This document shows positions 50,633 to 60,451 of a stretch of DNA of 64,000 bases, one piece after another (within the stretch, counting starts at the first letter, position 1; every line of letters starts with the position of its first letter). Position numbers and translations under genes: made by a program. The notes beneath the pieces are model-generated. The model had not been told where the DNA came from, did not search any database, and saw only the letters and a list, made by a program, of their open reading frames with translations. Origin of the DNA: VMCP01 sp964527775. Lineage in GTDB: Bacteria > Bacteroidota > Bacteroidia > NS11-12g > UBA955. The stretch spans positions 62,001 through 126,000 of the forward strand of contig CAZGQS010000003.1 in assembly GCA_964527775.1 (NCBI GenBank), written 5' to 3'.

Positions 50633-51502
50633 TTGAACCGAAAAATTTCATCGGTAATCACTACAATCGACGGTCATAACATGGCCGTCGATTTGTTTTT
50701 ACCCGAATTTCCTTCCAGTGAAGGAATTCAAACCATTGTTTATGTGCATGGCTTCAAGGGCTTTAAAGATTGGGCCTTTGTTCCGCATTTGCATGATTTT
50801 CTGGTAACAGAAAACACAGCTGTCGTTACGTTTAACTTCACCCACAATGGAGTTGATCGCAGAGATTTTGATGATCTCCCAAGGTTTGCTGATAATACTG
50901 TTACCCAGGAACTTCGCGATATGGAATCTATCGCACTTTGGCTGGTAAATGAAGCTTGCCAAGAATACAACCTACATCCGGAAAAGATTTCCTGGCTCGG
51001 ACATAGCAGAGGAGGAGCTAACGTCATTTTATTCGCCTCAAAATTCCCTGATTACGTGGATAAAATAGTGACTTGGTCTGCCATCGATAGTTACGAGTTC
51101 CTTTTTAAATCCATCGATAAAAACGAATGGAAGTCCCAAGAAACCGTTCAAATAATGAATGCCAGAACCCAACAAGAAATGCCTTTGAATTACATTATTT
51201 GGCAAGATCTTGAAATGCATAGCAAAGAATACAATGTTCTTTTAGCAGCAGGTTCCTTGACCAAACCTTGGTTAATCATTCACGGAAATTCAGATGTTGT
51301 GGTTCCCATTGCAGCAGCAAATAATCTTTATGCAGCGTGTGACCACAGTACAAAAATTGAAATTGAAAATCAAGATCATACTTATGGTTGCAAACACCCA
51401 ATGAAGGATTTATCTGAGGCACCGCAAGATTTTTGGTTCATTCTTGATAATACCCTAGAATTTATCACCGAAGAACTTGATGATTCTGACATTCAGATCT
51501 AA
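50633..51502 (+). CDS. Alpha/beta hydrolase family protein
   Basis: 289 residues from a TTG at 50633, 1 bp after the tRNA-Leu CCA. The next ATG (50681) would remove a beta strand (ISSVITTIDGHN) expected in the fold, so I keep the TTG, though the start is uncertain. The nucleophile elbow is GHSRGG (about 123-128) with Ser125; the oxyanion-side motif is YVHGFKGFKDW (about 38-48); and IHGNSDVVVP (about 216-225) carries the acid, with the catalytic His in DHTYGC (about 248-253). Substrate unknown. If TTG is right, the ribosome-binding region would lie inside the tRNA. Confidence 0.8.
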   Translation: MNRKISSVITTIDGHNMAVDLFLPEFPSSEGIQTIVYVHGFKGFKDWAFVPHLHDFLVTENTAVVTFNFTHNGVDRRDFDDLPRFADNTVTQELRDMESIALWLVNEACQEYNLHPEKISWLGHSRGGANVILFASKFPDYVDKIVTWSAIDSYEFLFKSIDKNEWKSQETVQIMNARTQQEMPLNYIIWQDLEMHSKEYNVLLAAGSLTKPWLIIHGNSDVVVPIAAANNLYAACDHSTKIEIENQDHTYGCKHPMKDLSEAPQDFWFILDNTLEFITEELDDSDIQI

Positions 51503-52497
51503 TCTTTGATTATTGTAGTCCTTTTTGCGCTCGCGCGCTTGAGCCGATCATTAATCGCAACACCCAAATTCTCGTTTGGAGCCCATTCAAACAACACATT
51601 TTTAAAGTTCCCCTTATCCAGCCTGCGCAACAATGCAAAAAGGTTTTTACTCCCTTCGAGGAAATTGCCATTTTCAGTTAAGTAAAATGCTTCCTTGGTT
51701 GAGTTTAATTTATTCATCGATTCTTTGCTCCAATAAATCACTGCGTCTATGCTGACATTCAATTGGGAATAAACTTCTAATGGGTATAATTTGCAAAACG
51801 GTGAATAATGATGATCCAATTGCCCTGGAGCAGAAATAGGAGAGGATGTACTTTCTTGAAATCCAACTACATTTACATCAGGTAGAAAATCACGTAATGC
51901 ATCTTCTGAAATGCCACCGGGCCTCAATATTTCAATGGTATTTTCCAAAACTCTCACAATGGTAGATTCAATTCCAACTTGACAACTTCCACCGTCTAAT
52001 ATATAAGGAATTTTGCCTTCTAATTGATCCAAAACATGATCAGCAGAAGTAGGTGAAACATAGGTGAATGGGTTTGCACTTGGCGCTGCTAAGGGGAAAT
52101 CTAACGTGTTCAAAAGATCCAAAGTCATTTCATTGTTTGGCATCCGCAAAGCAACCGTATCTCCACCCGAAGTAACAAGATCAGGAACAATGTCCTGTTT
52201 TTTAAGGACTAACGTAAGCGGACCTGGCCAAAATTCTTCAGCTAACCGCAGCGCTAAATTTGGAACATCAGTAGCATATAGGGGTATTTGAGAAACGTTT
52301 TTGATGTGAACAATCAATGGATCAAAAAACGGCCTGTTTTTCACCTCGAAAATTTTGGCGACAGCAACTTCATTCAAAGCATTGGCTGCCAGTCCATACA
52401 CGGTTTCAGTGGGTATACCCACCGTTTCATTGTTTCGAAGGAATTCAGCAGCTTTAAAAATATCGGTGCCTATGATTGTTGGCTTTATCAAACCCAA
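51499..52497 (-). CDS. tsaC: Threonylcarbamoyl-AMP synthase (Sua5-type)
   Basis: 332 residues, including the YrdC domain and the C-terminal Sua5 domain, so it is the long form. YrdC motifs: GIPTETVYGLAANA (about 23-36), KNRPFFDPLIVHI and LRMPNNEMTLDLL, with SANPF. It makes threonylcarbamoyl-AMP for the tRNA t6A37 modification of ANN-decoding tRNAs. The start codon is TTG at 52497, directly after the response-regulator stop (TAA at 52498-52500), implying reinitiation; no ATG is in reach. Its end overlaps the hydrolase gene by 4 bp. Confidence 0.93.
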   Translation of the reverse strand: MGLIKPTIIGTDIFKAAEFLRNNETVGIPTETVYGLAANALNEVAVAKIFEVKNRPFFDPLIVHIKNVSQIPLYATDVPNLALRLAEEFWPGPLTLVLKKQDIVPDLVTSGGDTVALRMPNNEMTLDLLNTLDFPLAAPSANPFTYVSPTSADHVLDQLEGKIPYILDGGSCQVGIESTIVRVLENTIEILRPGGISEDALRDFLPDVNVVGFQESTSSPISAPGQLDHHYSPFCKLYPLEVYSQLNVSIDAVIYWSKESMNKLNSTKEAFYLTENGNFLEGSKNLFALLRRLDKGNFKNVLFEWAPNENLGVAINDRLKRASAKRTTIIKD

Positions 52498-53853
52498 TTA
52501 TCTCCGTTTTAAGGTGTACTTGTCAATTTTGTTGTATAGGTGACTGCGCTGAATATCAATTTCAGTGGCGGTCTTTGCAACATTCCAGTTATTTTGGATC
52601 AACTTACGCTCAATGAATACTTTTTCTGCCCAATCTCTGAAATCTTGAAGTGTTGCATAGTTGTCTACTACACCAAAAGGATCGGAACCTCTTTGGGCAG
52701 GATTACTATATGAGTATACGTCATCACCCGTGATTTCTTTGTCACAGAGAATAACCAATCGCTCAACAACGTTTCGCAGTTCTCTAATATTTCCAGACCA
52801 ATTCACATCTTGCAACGCGCGGTAACCATCTTCAGTGAATTTCTTTCCAAGGAGCCCATTTTCTTGACAAATTTCACCTAAAAACTTATTGGCAATCAAT
52901 GGAATATCATCTACTCTTTCATTGAGAGTTGGCACGTGAATCAATATCACCGACAATCGATGATATAAATCCATTCTAAAATTACCCTTCTCAATCTCAT
53001 CAAGTAGATTTTTATTGGTTGCAGCTACAATTCTAACATCAACTTTAATTTCTTTATCGCCACCTACTCTTGAAATTCTCCCTTCTTGTATGGCTCTCAG
53101 AACTTTTGCTTGTGCAGCCATACTCATATCACCTATTTCATCGAGAAACAAGGTGCCCCCATGGGCCTGCTCAAACTTTCCAATTCTTTGCTTTATTGCG
53201 GATGTAAAGCTGCCTTTTTCATGTCCAAAAAGCTCACTTTCAATCAGTTCAGTTGGAATACTAGCGCAGTTAACTTCAATTAAAGGCATGCTCCCACGTG
53301 AACTTTTTTCGTGAATCCATCTAGCAACCAATTCTTTTCCTGTACCGTTTTCACCAGTAACCAAAACCCTAGCTTCTGTTGGAGCAACCTTTTCAATGGT
53401 GTCTTTAATTTTTTGAATGGCAGGTGTTTCACCTATTATATCAAAGGTTTTTGCCACTTTTCTTTTGAGGACAGCTGTCTCAACCACCAAGTTGTTTCGA
53501 TCAATAGCATTTCTTAAGGTGATTAATAACCTATTTAAATCTGGTGGTTTGGTGATGAAATCATAGGCGCCTTTTTTTGTGCTCTCTATAGCCATTTCCA
53601 CATTTCCGTGTCCGGAAATCATGACCATAGGTATTTCTGGCTTAAGGGCTTGAACTCTTTCCAACAATTCTACACCATCTATACCAGGCATCTTTACATC
53701 ACATAAAATCACATCGAAGTCATTTTTTTGGATGATCTGCCAGGCTTTTTCACCATTCTCAGCCAAAGTCACTTCAAAGTTCTCATATTCAAGGATTTCC
53801 TTCAACGTTTCTCTGATAGGTGCTTCATCATCAATCACTAATATATTGGGCAT
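52498..53853 (-). CDS. Sigma-54-dependent response regulator (NtrC/AtoC-like)
   Basis: 451 residues. Receiver domain 1-120 with phospho-acceptor Asp in DVILCDVKMPGIDG (about 47-60). AAA+ sigma-54 domain: Walker A TGENGTGKELVARW (about 170-183), the sigma-54-contacting loop GSFTSA (family consensus GAFTGA), and LFLDEIGDMSMAAQ. A C-terminal Fis-type HTH (NNWNVAKTATEIDIQRSHLYNKI) is complete. No histidine kinase is adjacent; it is an orphan regulator in a conserved place next to tsaC. Confidence 0.93.
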   Translation of the reverse strand: MPNILVIDDEAPIRETLKEILEYENFEVTLAENGEKAWQIIQKNDFDVILCDVKMPGIDGVELLERVQALKPEIPMVMISGHGNVEMAIESTKKGAYDFITKPPDLNRLLITLRNAIDRNNLVVETAVLKRKVAKTFDIIGETPAIQKIKDTIEKVAPTEARVLVTGENGTGKELVARWIHEKSSRGSMPLIEVNCASIPTELIESELFGHEKGSFTSAIKQRIGKFEQAHGGTLFLDEIGDMSMAAQAKVLRAIQEGRISRVGGDKEIKVDVRIVAATNKNLLDEIEKGNFRMDLYHRLSVILIHVPTLNERVDDIPLIANKFLGEICQENGLLGKKFTEDGYRALQDVNWSGNIRELRNVVERLVILCDKEITGDDVYSYSNPAQRGSDPFGVVDNYATLQDFRDWAEKVFIERKLIQNNWNVAKTATEIDIQRSHLYNKIDKYTLKRR

Positions 53854-53966
53854 ACTATATTTATTACAGGTTATGTCTACAAATATGGTGATTTATTTAC
53901 TAGACAGTTTACTGAGTTATACTCTTGTAATCCACACTCTTTTTTACGACGAGTTTCAAAAAATAT

Positions 53967-53997
53967 TTGTTAAAGTGTAGTATTTGGCTCATATTTG
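53967..53997 (+). promoter_or_regulatory. Candidate PorP/SprF gene promoter
   Basis: TTG at 53967-53969, a 20-bp spacer, and CATATTTG at 53990-53997 (one mismatch to TAnnTTTG), 17 bp before the ATG at 54015. Confidence 0.45.
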
Positions 53998-54014
53998 AAA
54001 TTGTTACGGAAATC

Positions 54015-55148
54015 ATGCGCAGATTGACGATGAGAAACTACAAACTATGGATTGGGGCAGCTTTTATGCTAGTTGCTTCTAATGTGAGGGCCCAACAGGA
54101 TCCAAACTTTACCCATTTTGCATACAATAGATTGCTTTTTAATCCTGCATACGCAGGTGCTTCTGGTAATTTCTGTCTGAATGCAATCAACCACCAACAA
54201 TGGATTGGTTATGAAGATCAAACGTCTAGCATAAAAACTAAGAGAGGTACTCCTATAAATGAGGATTTCGTCAACAATATAGCTCCTCAAACCACAGGTA
54301 TCGGTTTCAGTGCTCCCATAACCCTGAATATTAAAGGTGAAAAAATTAATATTGGTGGATTGTACGGTGCTTTTATGCAAGATAACATTGCTTACGAAGA
54401 GAATACCTACATGAGAGGTGGGTTTGCCGGTGCCTATACTTTACCTGATGGTTCTGATATTCGTCTTGGACTTGAATTCACTTCATTATCAAAAGCATTA
54501 GATGGTTCTAAGCTCAGATACCATGATCCCAATGATCCATTTATCCCCGATGCTAGAGTCGCAGATACCCGTGTTACTTTTGGTGCTGGTGCGTACTATC
54601 AAAATCCAAACATCATGGATGGTGCATGGGCGGGCGTTTCATTGACGCATCTTGTTCCTCAAACTTTTCAATATGGTTCAAGTGGCAATATTAAAGTAAC
54701 TACTGCACGACATTTATATGTAATGGGTGGATACAAACAAGAAAACTTCCTTGGAAATGGTGCTCTGACTTTTGATCCCGCTTTTATGCTAAAATCGGCT
54801 ATGGGAGAGAACGGTGGTTTTATCAAGCCCGAACTTGATCTTCAAGGAATGGTTACTTGGAATTCATTGTACGCCGGTGGTGTGAATTTGCGTGCATATG
54901 GATTGGGAATTGATGCTTTAAGTTTAATGTTAGGTTATTATGTACCATTACCAGCAGGAGCTATGGCTGAAAGAAGTAATTTAAGAGTAGGTTATTCTTA
55001 TGATATCACACTATCAAATGTATACAGAACTAGTTATGGAACTCATGAAATTCAAGTAAACTATTGCTTTAATTTCGAGCTTCCTGATCGACCACCAAAG
55101 ATTTATCGTCACCCTCGTTACATGATTCGTGACCCTAAGTCTGATTAA
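54015..55148 (+). CDS. PorP/SprF-family type IX secretion outer-membrane protein
   Basis: Using the ATG at 54015 (377 residues; another ATG 5 codons later is possible). A signal peptide precedes QQDPNFTHFAYNRLLFNPAY and AGASGNFCLNAINHQQWIGY, the PorP/SprF N-terminal signature. The rest is beta-barrel-like (LKGEKINIGGLYGAFMQDN, TLPDGSDIRLGLEFTS, VGYSYDITLSNVYRTSYGTH). PorP-like barrels serve the type IX system. It lies just upstream of gldKLMN on the same strand. Confidence 0.92.
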   Translation: MRRLTMRNYKLWIGAAFMLVASNVRAQQDPNFTHFAYNRLLFNPAYAGASGNFCLNAINHQQWIGYEDQTSSIKTKRGTPINEDFVNNIAPQTTGIGFSAPITLNIKGEKINIGGLYGAFMQDNIAYEENTYMRGGFAGAYTLPDGSDIRLGLEFTSLSKALDGSKLRYHDPNDPFIPDARVADTRVTFGAGAYYQNPNIMDGAWAGVSLTHLVPQTFQYGSSGNIKVTTARHLYVMGGYKQENFLGNGALTFDPAFMLKSAMGENGGFIKPELDLQGMVTWNSLYAGGVNLRAYGLGIDALSLMLGYYVPLPAGAMAERSNLRVGYSYDITLSNVYRTSYGTHEIQVNYCFNFELPDRPPKIYRHPRYMIRDPKSD

Positions 55149-55210
55149 TGTTATCCACACACAATAAACATTTAAAAAATACGTTTAGAAATAATGAAAG
55201 TTTCAAAAAC

Positions 55211-55240
55211 TTGGAAAATTCAATGAAATCCATATTTTTG
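55211..55240 (+). promoter_or_regulatory. Promoter of the gldKLMN operon
   Basis: TTG at 55211-55213, a 19-bp spacer, and TATTTTTG at 55233-55240, an exact Bacteroidota consensus. It lies 41 bp before the gldK start. Confidence 0.7.
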
Positions 55241-55281
55241 CAACTTCGGAATAAAAATATCTGATTAAGAAAAAATTGATA

Positions 55282-56793
55282 ATGATGAAAAACCCAATTA
55301 ACGGTTTCATTTCAAGAATGAAAAATAGGAGCATCAACCTTGGTGTATTAGGTAAAGGTAAATTCTTTTACGCCGCTATGGTATCTGTTTCCATGTTTAT
55401 CGCTGGTTGTCCTAGCGATACGGGAGATTTGATCGGAGTTCAAGGCAGAAGTCCTTGGTTTCACCCACAACCTCCAGGAATGATTTATGTTAAATCAGGA
55501 ACTTTCCACACAGGTCAAGGAACCCAAGACGTATTTCAGTCTTACCTAGAACCAAACAAACAAATGACCATTTCTGGTTTTTGGATGGATGAAACTGAAA
55601 TCACTAACAACGAGTACCGCCAATTCGTGGACTTCGTTATTGATTCTTTGGCTCGTACCATCTTAAACGAAGAAACGGGTGAAGGTGTGCACTTAGAGCT
55701 TGCAAAAAAGCCTACAGAACCTGCAACCGGAGCAGCATTGTTCTATTCTAGAATTGACGATGATCAAGATCTTGAATACGATCCTAACGCGTTTGATAAC
55801 GACGGTAATCCAATGAAATTCATCAATTATGATGAACCCTTAGATTGGAAATATCGTGCAAAGAGCGGTGAAAACTTCGATGCAATTTTGTATCAAAAGA
55901 TGTGTTACCAAGGAAACGAGCGTTTCCAATTTAAACGACAAATCGATACTCGTAAATTGGTTTACCATTATCAGTGGATTGACCTTGTGCTAGCAGCAAA
56001 TACTGATAGAGACAAGTATAATCCTAAAAATAGGAGTGAGTTTTTGGTTGACGAAGATGTATTGGTTTATCCTGATACTCTTTGTTGGATCAGAGATTTC
56101 ACTTATTCATTCAACGAACCAATGGCTAGAAACTATTTCTGGCACCCTAAATATGATGAATATCCTGTAGTTGGTGTGAACTGGGCACAAGCTAGAGCTT
56201 TTTGTCATTGGAGAACTAAATTAAAAACCTCTTATTGGTCTAAAATGGGTCTTCCTAATACTGAAGACTTCAGATTGCCAACCGAATATGAGTGGGAGTA
56301 TGCTGCAAGAGGGGGAAGAATAGGAAATAGATTCCCATGGGGTGGTCCTTATGCAAGAAACAGCAAAGGTTGTATGCTTGCCAACTTTAAACCTATGCGT
56401 GGAGATTATGGAGCCAGTGATGGGGGTGTTTATCCAGTTCGTGTAGATTCTTATTTCCCTAATGATTTCGGATTATATAACATGTCAGGAAACGTTGCGG
56501 AATGGACATCTACAGCTTGGGATGAAACCAACAACTCTATTGTACATGACCTAAATGGTAACTACGATATTTACATCAAAGAACATTCTATGAATGCTGC
56601 TGAACAAGAGAAAATTAAGAAAATTCCAATTTCTCGCAAGCGTAAAGTAATTCGCGGCGGTTCATGGAAAGACGTAGGCTATTTCATTGAGTGTGGTGCA
56701 AGAACCTACGAATATCAAGATACAAGTAAATGTTACGTTGGATTCCGTTGTGTACAAGAATACATCGGACGTTCTAACCTAGACAGCAAATAA
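55282..56793 (+). CDS. gldK: T9SS lipoprotein GldK (PorK)
   Basis: 503 residues from the ATG at 55282 (a second ATG is one codon later). The lipobox MFIAGCPSD (about 38-46) places it on the outer-membrane inner leaflet. The remainder is an FGE-sulfatase-like fold (MIYVKSGTFHTG, DETEITNNEYRQFVDF, RLPTEYEWEYAARGG, NMSGNVAEWTSTAW, VIRGGSWKDVGYFIE, and a GFRCV end), the usual GldK domain. GldK and GldN make the periplasmic ring of the type IX secretion complex. First gene of gldKLMN. Confidence 0.96.
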   Translation: MMKNPINGFISRMKNRSINLGVLGKGKFFYAAMVSVSMFIAGCPSDTGDLIGVQGRSPWFHPQPPGMIYVKSGTFHTGQGTQDVFQSYLEPNKQMTISGFWMDETEITNNEYRQFVDFVIDSLARTILNEETGEGVHLELAKKPTEPATGAALFYSRIDDDQDLEYDPNAFDNDGNPMKFINYDEPLDWKYRAKSGENFDAILYQKMCYQGNERFQFKRQIDTRKLVYHYQWIDLVLAANTDRDKYNPKNRSEFLVDEDVLVYPDTLCWIRDFTYSFNEPMARNYFWHPKYDEYPVVGVNWAQARAFCHWRTKLKTSYWSKMGLPNTEDFRLPTEYEWEYAARGGRIGNRFPWGGPYARNSKGCMLANFKPMRGDYGASDGGVYPVRVDSYFPNDFGLYNMSGNVAEWTSTAWDETNNSIVHDLNGNYDIYIKEHSMNAAEQEKIKKIPISRKRKVIRGGSWKDVGYFIECGARTYEYQDTSKCYVGFRCVQEYIGRSNLDSK

Positions 56794-56839
56794 TTAAATA
56801 ACAACTAAAACAAAATAACCAAACTAATTAAAAATTAAA

Positions 56840-57496
56840 ATGAGCAAAAGTTTTTTTGAATCAAAGAAGTGGAAGACTACCATGAACTTCGTTTATGGTT
56901 TCGGTGCGGCAATCGTTATTGTAGGAGCACTTTTCAAAATTTTGCACTTAGCAGGTGCGAACTTTATGTTGTCAGTAGGTCTTTTGACTGAAGCAGCAAT
57001 TTTCGCAATCTCTGCATTTGAACCCGTACATTCTGAACCAGATTGGACATTAGTATATCCAGAATTAGCAGGTGGCGAACCAACTGCAAGAAAATCATCA
57101 GGTGGTAGCAGTGTTTCTCAGCAATTAGATAGCATGTTGGCACAAGCTAAAGTAGGTCCTGAATTGATTGAAAGCCTTGGTACTGGTCTTCAGTCATTGA
57201 GCTCAAACGTAAAAGATATGGCAAGCATGTCAAGTGCTGCAGTAGCAACTAAGGAATATGCTGAAAGCGCAAACAAAGCTGCAGCTAACATGAACAGTAT
57301 TTCTGAAAGTTCATCAGTGGTTTCAGATTCTTTAGGTTCATTCTCAAGTAGTCTATCAGGTGTTTTGAGTAACATTACAGCAACTGAACATGCTACAGCT
57401 CAATTCAAATCTGAAATCGAAGATTTGAACAAGAATTTGTCAAACTTGAACAACATTTATGGCAATATGTTGAGCGCTATGGGCGGCAACAAGTAA
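56840..57496 (+). CDS. gldL: T9SS inner-membrane motor protein GldL (PorL)
   Basis: 218 residues. Two close membrane helices (about 17-33 and 40-57; YGFGAAIVIVGALFKILHLA, LSVGLLTEAAIFAI) are followed by a long cytoplasmic helical tail (SVSQQLDSMLAQAKVG, LSSNVKDMASMSSAAVATKE). GldL and GldM form the proton-driven motor for type IX secretion and gliding. It lies 46 bp after gldK. Glu in helix 2, used for proton flow in GldL, is visible (LLTEAAIF). Confidence 0.95.
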   Translation: MSKSFFESKKWKTTMNFVYGFGAAIVIVGALFKILHLAGANFMLSVGLLTEAAIFAISAFEPVHSEPDWTLVYPELAGGEPTARKSSGGSSVSQQLDSMLAQAKVGPELIESLGTGLQSLSSNVKDMASMSSAAVATKEYAESANKAAANMNSISESSSVVSDSLGSFSSSLSGVLSNITATEHATAQFKSEIEDLNKNLSNLNNIYGNMLSAMGGNK

Positions 57497-57538
57497 TTGA
57501 GTCCAACTTTTTATTTAACCATAATAATTTAAGAAGAA

Positions 57539-59302
57539 ATGGCAGGTGGAAAACAAAGTCCACGTCAGAAGATGATCAACATGATGTATCTCGTGTTGAC
57601 CGCGCTTTTGGCGTTGAACGTTACAAAAGAAATCTTGCTGGCATTTACAGTAATCGACAATTCACTTAAGAAGTCAACAGCAAATATTGACTTAAAGACA
57701 GTGAAAATGGTTGAGAGCTTACAGAAATTGTCAGGCGATAACGTAGCTGCGGCTTCAGCGCTAAAGCTTACTAATAATGCAAACGCAATCACTAAAGGTT
57801 TTGTTGAAAGTATTCATACTATCAAAACAGATTTATTGAGATACTCATTGGGTGCAACTGATCCTAAACAGACTGAGTTAGATCCTTTAGAAGCTTTCAA
57901 TATTGATGAAGAAAAGAAAAGTGAATATAAGTTTTTCAAAGCTTATCCTTGGGCTGAAACCAAGATGGGTGAGATGCCAGAATTAAAGGCAGGTGACAAC
58001 TTAGATGATCATGTTCGTTATTTCAATGAGGAATTAGCTGGTAAACGCGGTAAGGATTTAGAGTTTGCTATCAATGATACTCGTGCTAAATTGTTAGATT
58101 TATTGAACCAAGCATCAAAAGATCCTAATTTGGGTAAAAACCCTGAGACTGTTTCTTTCCTTAAGAGTAAATTGTCTGAGATTTCTCAGAAAACCTCACT
58201 TTTGGCTGGAGATGTTAAAGATCCGCTTACAAATAAATCAGGTAAGATCAAAGACCACGAAGGAAAAGAGTTAAATTGGGCTGAAGTATACATGCACAGT
58301 ACGCCTTTGGCTGCAGTATTTGCAATCATGTCTAAGATTGAGAATGATGCTAAATTGTTAGAATCTGAAATTTGTCAAACTCTCGCTGAATCAGTGAGTG
58401 CTGCCGATTTCAAATTCGACGCGATTATTCCTGTAGTATCAGCTAAAACTGGTGCTGTTGTAACTGGTCAAACTTACGAAGCTGATATATTATTGGCTGC
58501 TTACAACTCAAAAGCTCAGATGCAAGTTTTTGTTAATGGAAACAGCATTCCTGTTGAAGCTGGTGTAGGTAAGTACAAAGTTACCCCCCAGTCACCTGGA
58601 ACTAACAATATGTCTGTTAAGATAGTTGTTCCTAAACCAGGTGGTGGATCAGAGTCTATAGATGCGAAAGCTGAATTTACCGCTTTTGCTCCTTCTGCAG
58701 CTATTTCTGCAGATGCATTGGCTGTATTCTATGTAGGATTAGAAAATCCTGTATCAGTATCAGTTGGTGGTATAGATCCTTCACAGTATTTGGTGCGTAT
58801 CGTTAATGAAAAAGACGGTCCAACAAATGCTAAGATTGTTGGTTCTAAAGGTAAGTATACTGTAAGCGTACCAAGCCGTCAAGATGCTAAAGTTAAGATT
58901 CAAGTGGCTGTAAAACTTCCTGACGGTAGAGTGAAATCTATGGGAGAGAAGGTATTCAAGGTGAACAGAGTTCCAGATCCACGTTTCCGTTGTGGTGGTG
59001 TTGAATTTAAGGGTTCTGTTTCATTAGAAGCTTTGAAATATCAACAAGCTGCTACAGCTGTTCTGGATGGATTCGTATACGAAGGAGTTAAGTTTAAAGT
59101 AACTGGTTATAAGTTTATGGCTGTTGGTCGTAGAACAAATGGGCCTCGTTTCGCTAAAAGTAGCTCAGCTAGTTTAGAGCCTGTAAAAGGTATTCTTGGA
59201 ATGTTAGGTTCAGGTGATTTGATGACATTTACGGATATTACAGCAGTAGGTCCCGATGGAACAAGTCGTCTACTTGACAACGCAAGTGCACAAGTAAAAT
59301 AA
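57539..59302 (+). CDS. gldM: T9SS motor protein GldM (PorM)
   Basis: 587 residues. Basic N-terminus and one membrane helix (MINMMYLVLTALLALNVTKE, about 13-32), then a helical stalk and four beta domains in the periplasm. The C-terminal region (VSVSVGGIDPSQYLVRIVNE, AQVK at the end) has the repeated D3/D4-type domains of GldM. It transmits motor energy from GldL to the GldK/N ring. It lies 42 bp after gldL and 4 bp before gldN. Confidence 0.96.
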   Translation: MAGGKQSPRQKMINMMYLVLTALLALNVTKEILLAFTVIDNSLKKSTANIDLKTVKMVESLQKLSGDNVAAASALKLTNNANAITKGFVESIHTIKTDLLRYSLGATDPKQTELDPLEAFNIDEEKKSEYKFFKAYPWAETKMGEMPELKAGDNLDDHVRYFNEELAGKRGKDLEFAINDTRAKLLDLLNQASKDPNLGKNPETVSFLKSKLSEISQKTSLLAGDVKDPLTNKSGKIKDHEGKELNWAEVYMHSTPLAAVFAIMSKIENDAKLLESEICQTLAESVSAADFKFDAIIPVVSAKTGAVVTGQTYEADILLAAYNSKAQMQVFVNGNSIPVEAGVGKYKVTPQSPGTNNMSVKIVVPKPGGGSESIDAKAEFTAFAPSAAISADALAVFYVGLENPVSVSVGGIDPSQYLVRIVNEKDGPTNAKIVGSKGKYTVSVPSRQDAKVKIQVAVKLPDGRVKSMGEKVFKVNRVPDPRFRCGGVEFKGSVSLEALKYQQAATAVLDGFVYEGVKFKVTGYKFMAVGRRTNGPRFAKSSSASLEPVKGILGMLGSGDLMTFTDITAVGPDGTSRLLDNASAQVK

Positions 59303-59306
59303 TTAT

Positions 59307-60380
59307 ATGAAAAAGATTTTTCGCATAGCTTTAATTTTAGGACTAGTAAGTGCTAGTTTACCATTGAGCGCCCAAGATTGGGGCGGAGGATGGGGTAGTG
59401 GAGAAGATGAACCAAAGAAAACTACAACTGGAAAAGGTGGTAAGTCCACTAATAAGGAAGTAAATCTTGGATCTTCGGCTACTACACCAACACCGCAACC
59501 TACAGAAGCGCCTAAGGTGGTAATTGAAGCAATTGGTACACACTACGATGACGCACCTCAAGCACATTATGAGCCTGAGTATGTTAATCAAGATACAAAT
59601 CTTTCTCTTGTACAAGGAGATTCACTCTTGATTCGTAGACCTTATCTTCGTCAGGCTGATGTAAAGTTCAGAAAAAGAGTTTGGAGAGTAATTGATTTAC
59701 GCCAGAAACTTAACAAGAACTGGACTTGGCCAAGAAGTCCTATCACCCAAGTATTTTGGGAATTAGGTACCAAAGGTTTAGTAAGAGCCTATGCGAACGA
59801 TTCGTTCAGAAGAGTTGTTACTCCTGAAAAGATTCTTGAAATAGTTTCTAGCTTAGACAAAGTTCCTGTATTGGCTCCTGGTGTTGCCGCTGAGGAAGCT
59901 ACTGCAGATGATTATGTCGATTCTATGGTTGTAGTGACATTTAAGTATTACGATATCAAGAAATTTGAAATTATGGAAGATTGGGTGTTTGACTACAAAC
60001 ATGGTGAAATGAAACCTATTATTATAGGTATCGCCCCCATCAAGCCTGAAGTAATTGATGTGCAACTACCTGATGGAACTACACAGAAGAAACAAGTTGG
60101 TGAAAGTAAGCCTTTTTGGTTACTGATGGATGATTGTCGTCCTACACTAGCTAAATCTCAGGTTTTCAATAGATACAATGATGCGATGCGTTTAAATTGG
60201 GATCAACAACTTAATTTGCATCGTTTGTTTGACAGTTACATCGTAAAACAAACAGACTATGATGATCTTTACATTTCTAGCAAAGTTGATTTTAAAGATG
60301 ATGGGGTTGCTGTTCTATTAGAAGCTGAGAAGATCAAAAATGACCTATTTATTTTTGAACACGATCTTTGGGAGTATTGA
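59307..60380 (+). CDS. gldN: T9SS protein GldN (PorN)
   Basis: 357 residues with a signal peptide (residues 1-22, ending LSAQ). An N-terminal Gly/Lys/Pro/Thr-rich low-complexity stretch (about 25-72) precedes the GldN core (VKFRKRVWRVIDLRQKLNKN, WTWPRSPITQVFWELGTKGL, VFDYKHGEMKPIIIGIAPIK). GldN binds GldK in the outer-membrane-associated ring. Last gene of the operon; a terminator follows. Confidence 0.95.
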   Translation: MKKIFRIALILGLVSASLPLSAQDWGGGWGSGEDEPKKTTTGKGGKSTNKEVNLGSSATTPTPQPTEAPKVVIEAIGTHYDDAPQAHYEPEYVNQDTNLSLVQGDSLLIRRPYLRQADVKFRKRVWRVIDLRQKLNKNWTWPRSPITQVFWELGTKGLVRAYANDSFRRVVTPEKILEIVSSLDKVPVLAPGVAAEEATADDYVDSMVVVTFKYYDIKKFEIMEDWVFDYKHGEMKPIIIGIAPIKPEVIDVQLPDGTTQKKQVGESKPFWLLMDDCRPTLAKSQVFNRYNDAMRLNWDQQLNLHRLFDSYIVKQTDYDDLYISSKVDFKDDGVAVLLEAEKIKNDLFIFEHDLWEY

Positions 60381-60407
60381 TTTAAATAAAATTCAAAAAG
60401 TGTATAG

Positions 60408-60434
60408 AAAAGGCCTCATATCGAGGCCTTTTTC
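60408..60434 (+). terminator. Terminator of gldKLMN
   Basis: AAAAGGCCTC and GAGGCCTTTT form a 10-bp stem with a 5-nt loop (60418-60422), followed by T-rich sequence; 27 bp after the gldN stop. Confidence 0.9.
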
Positions 60435-60451
60435 TTTTATATGGGTTAGCA

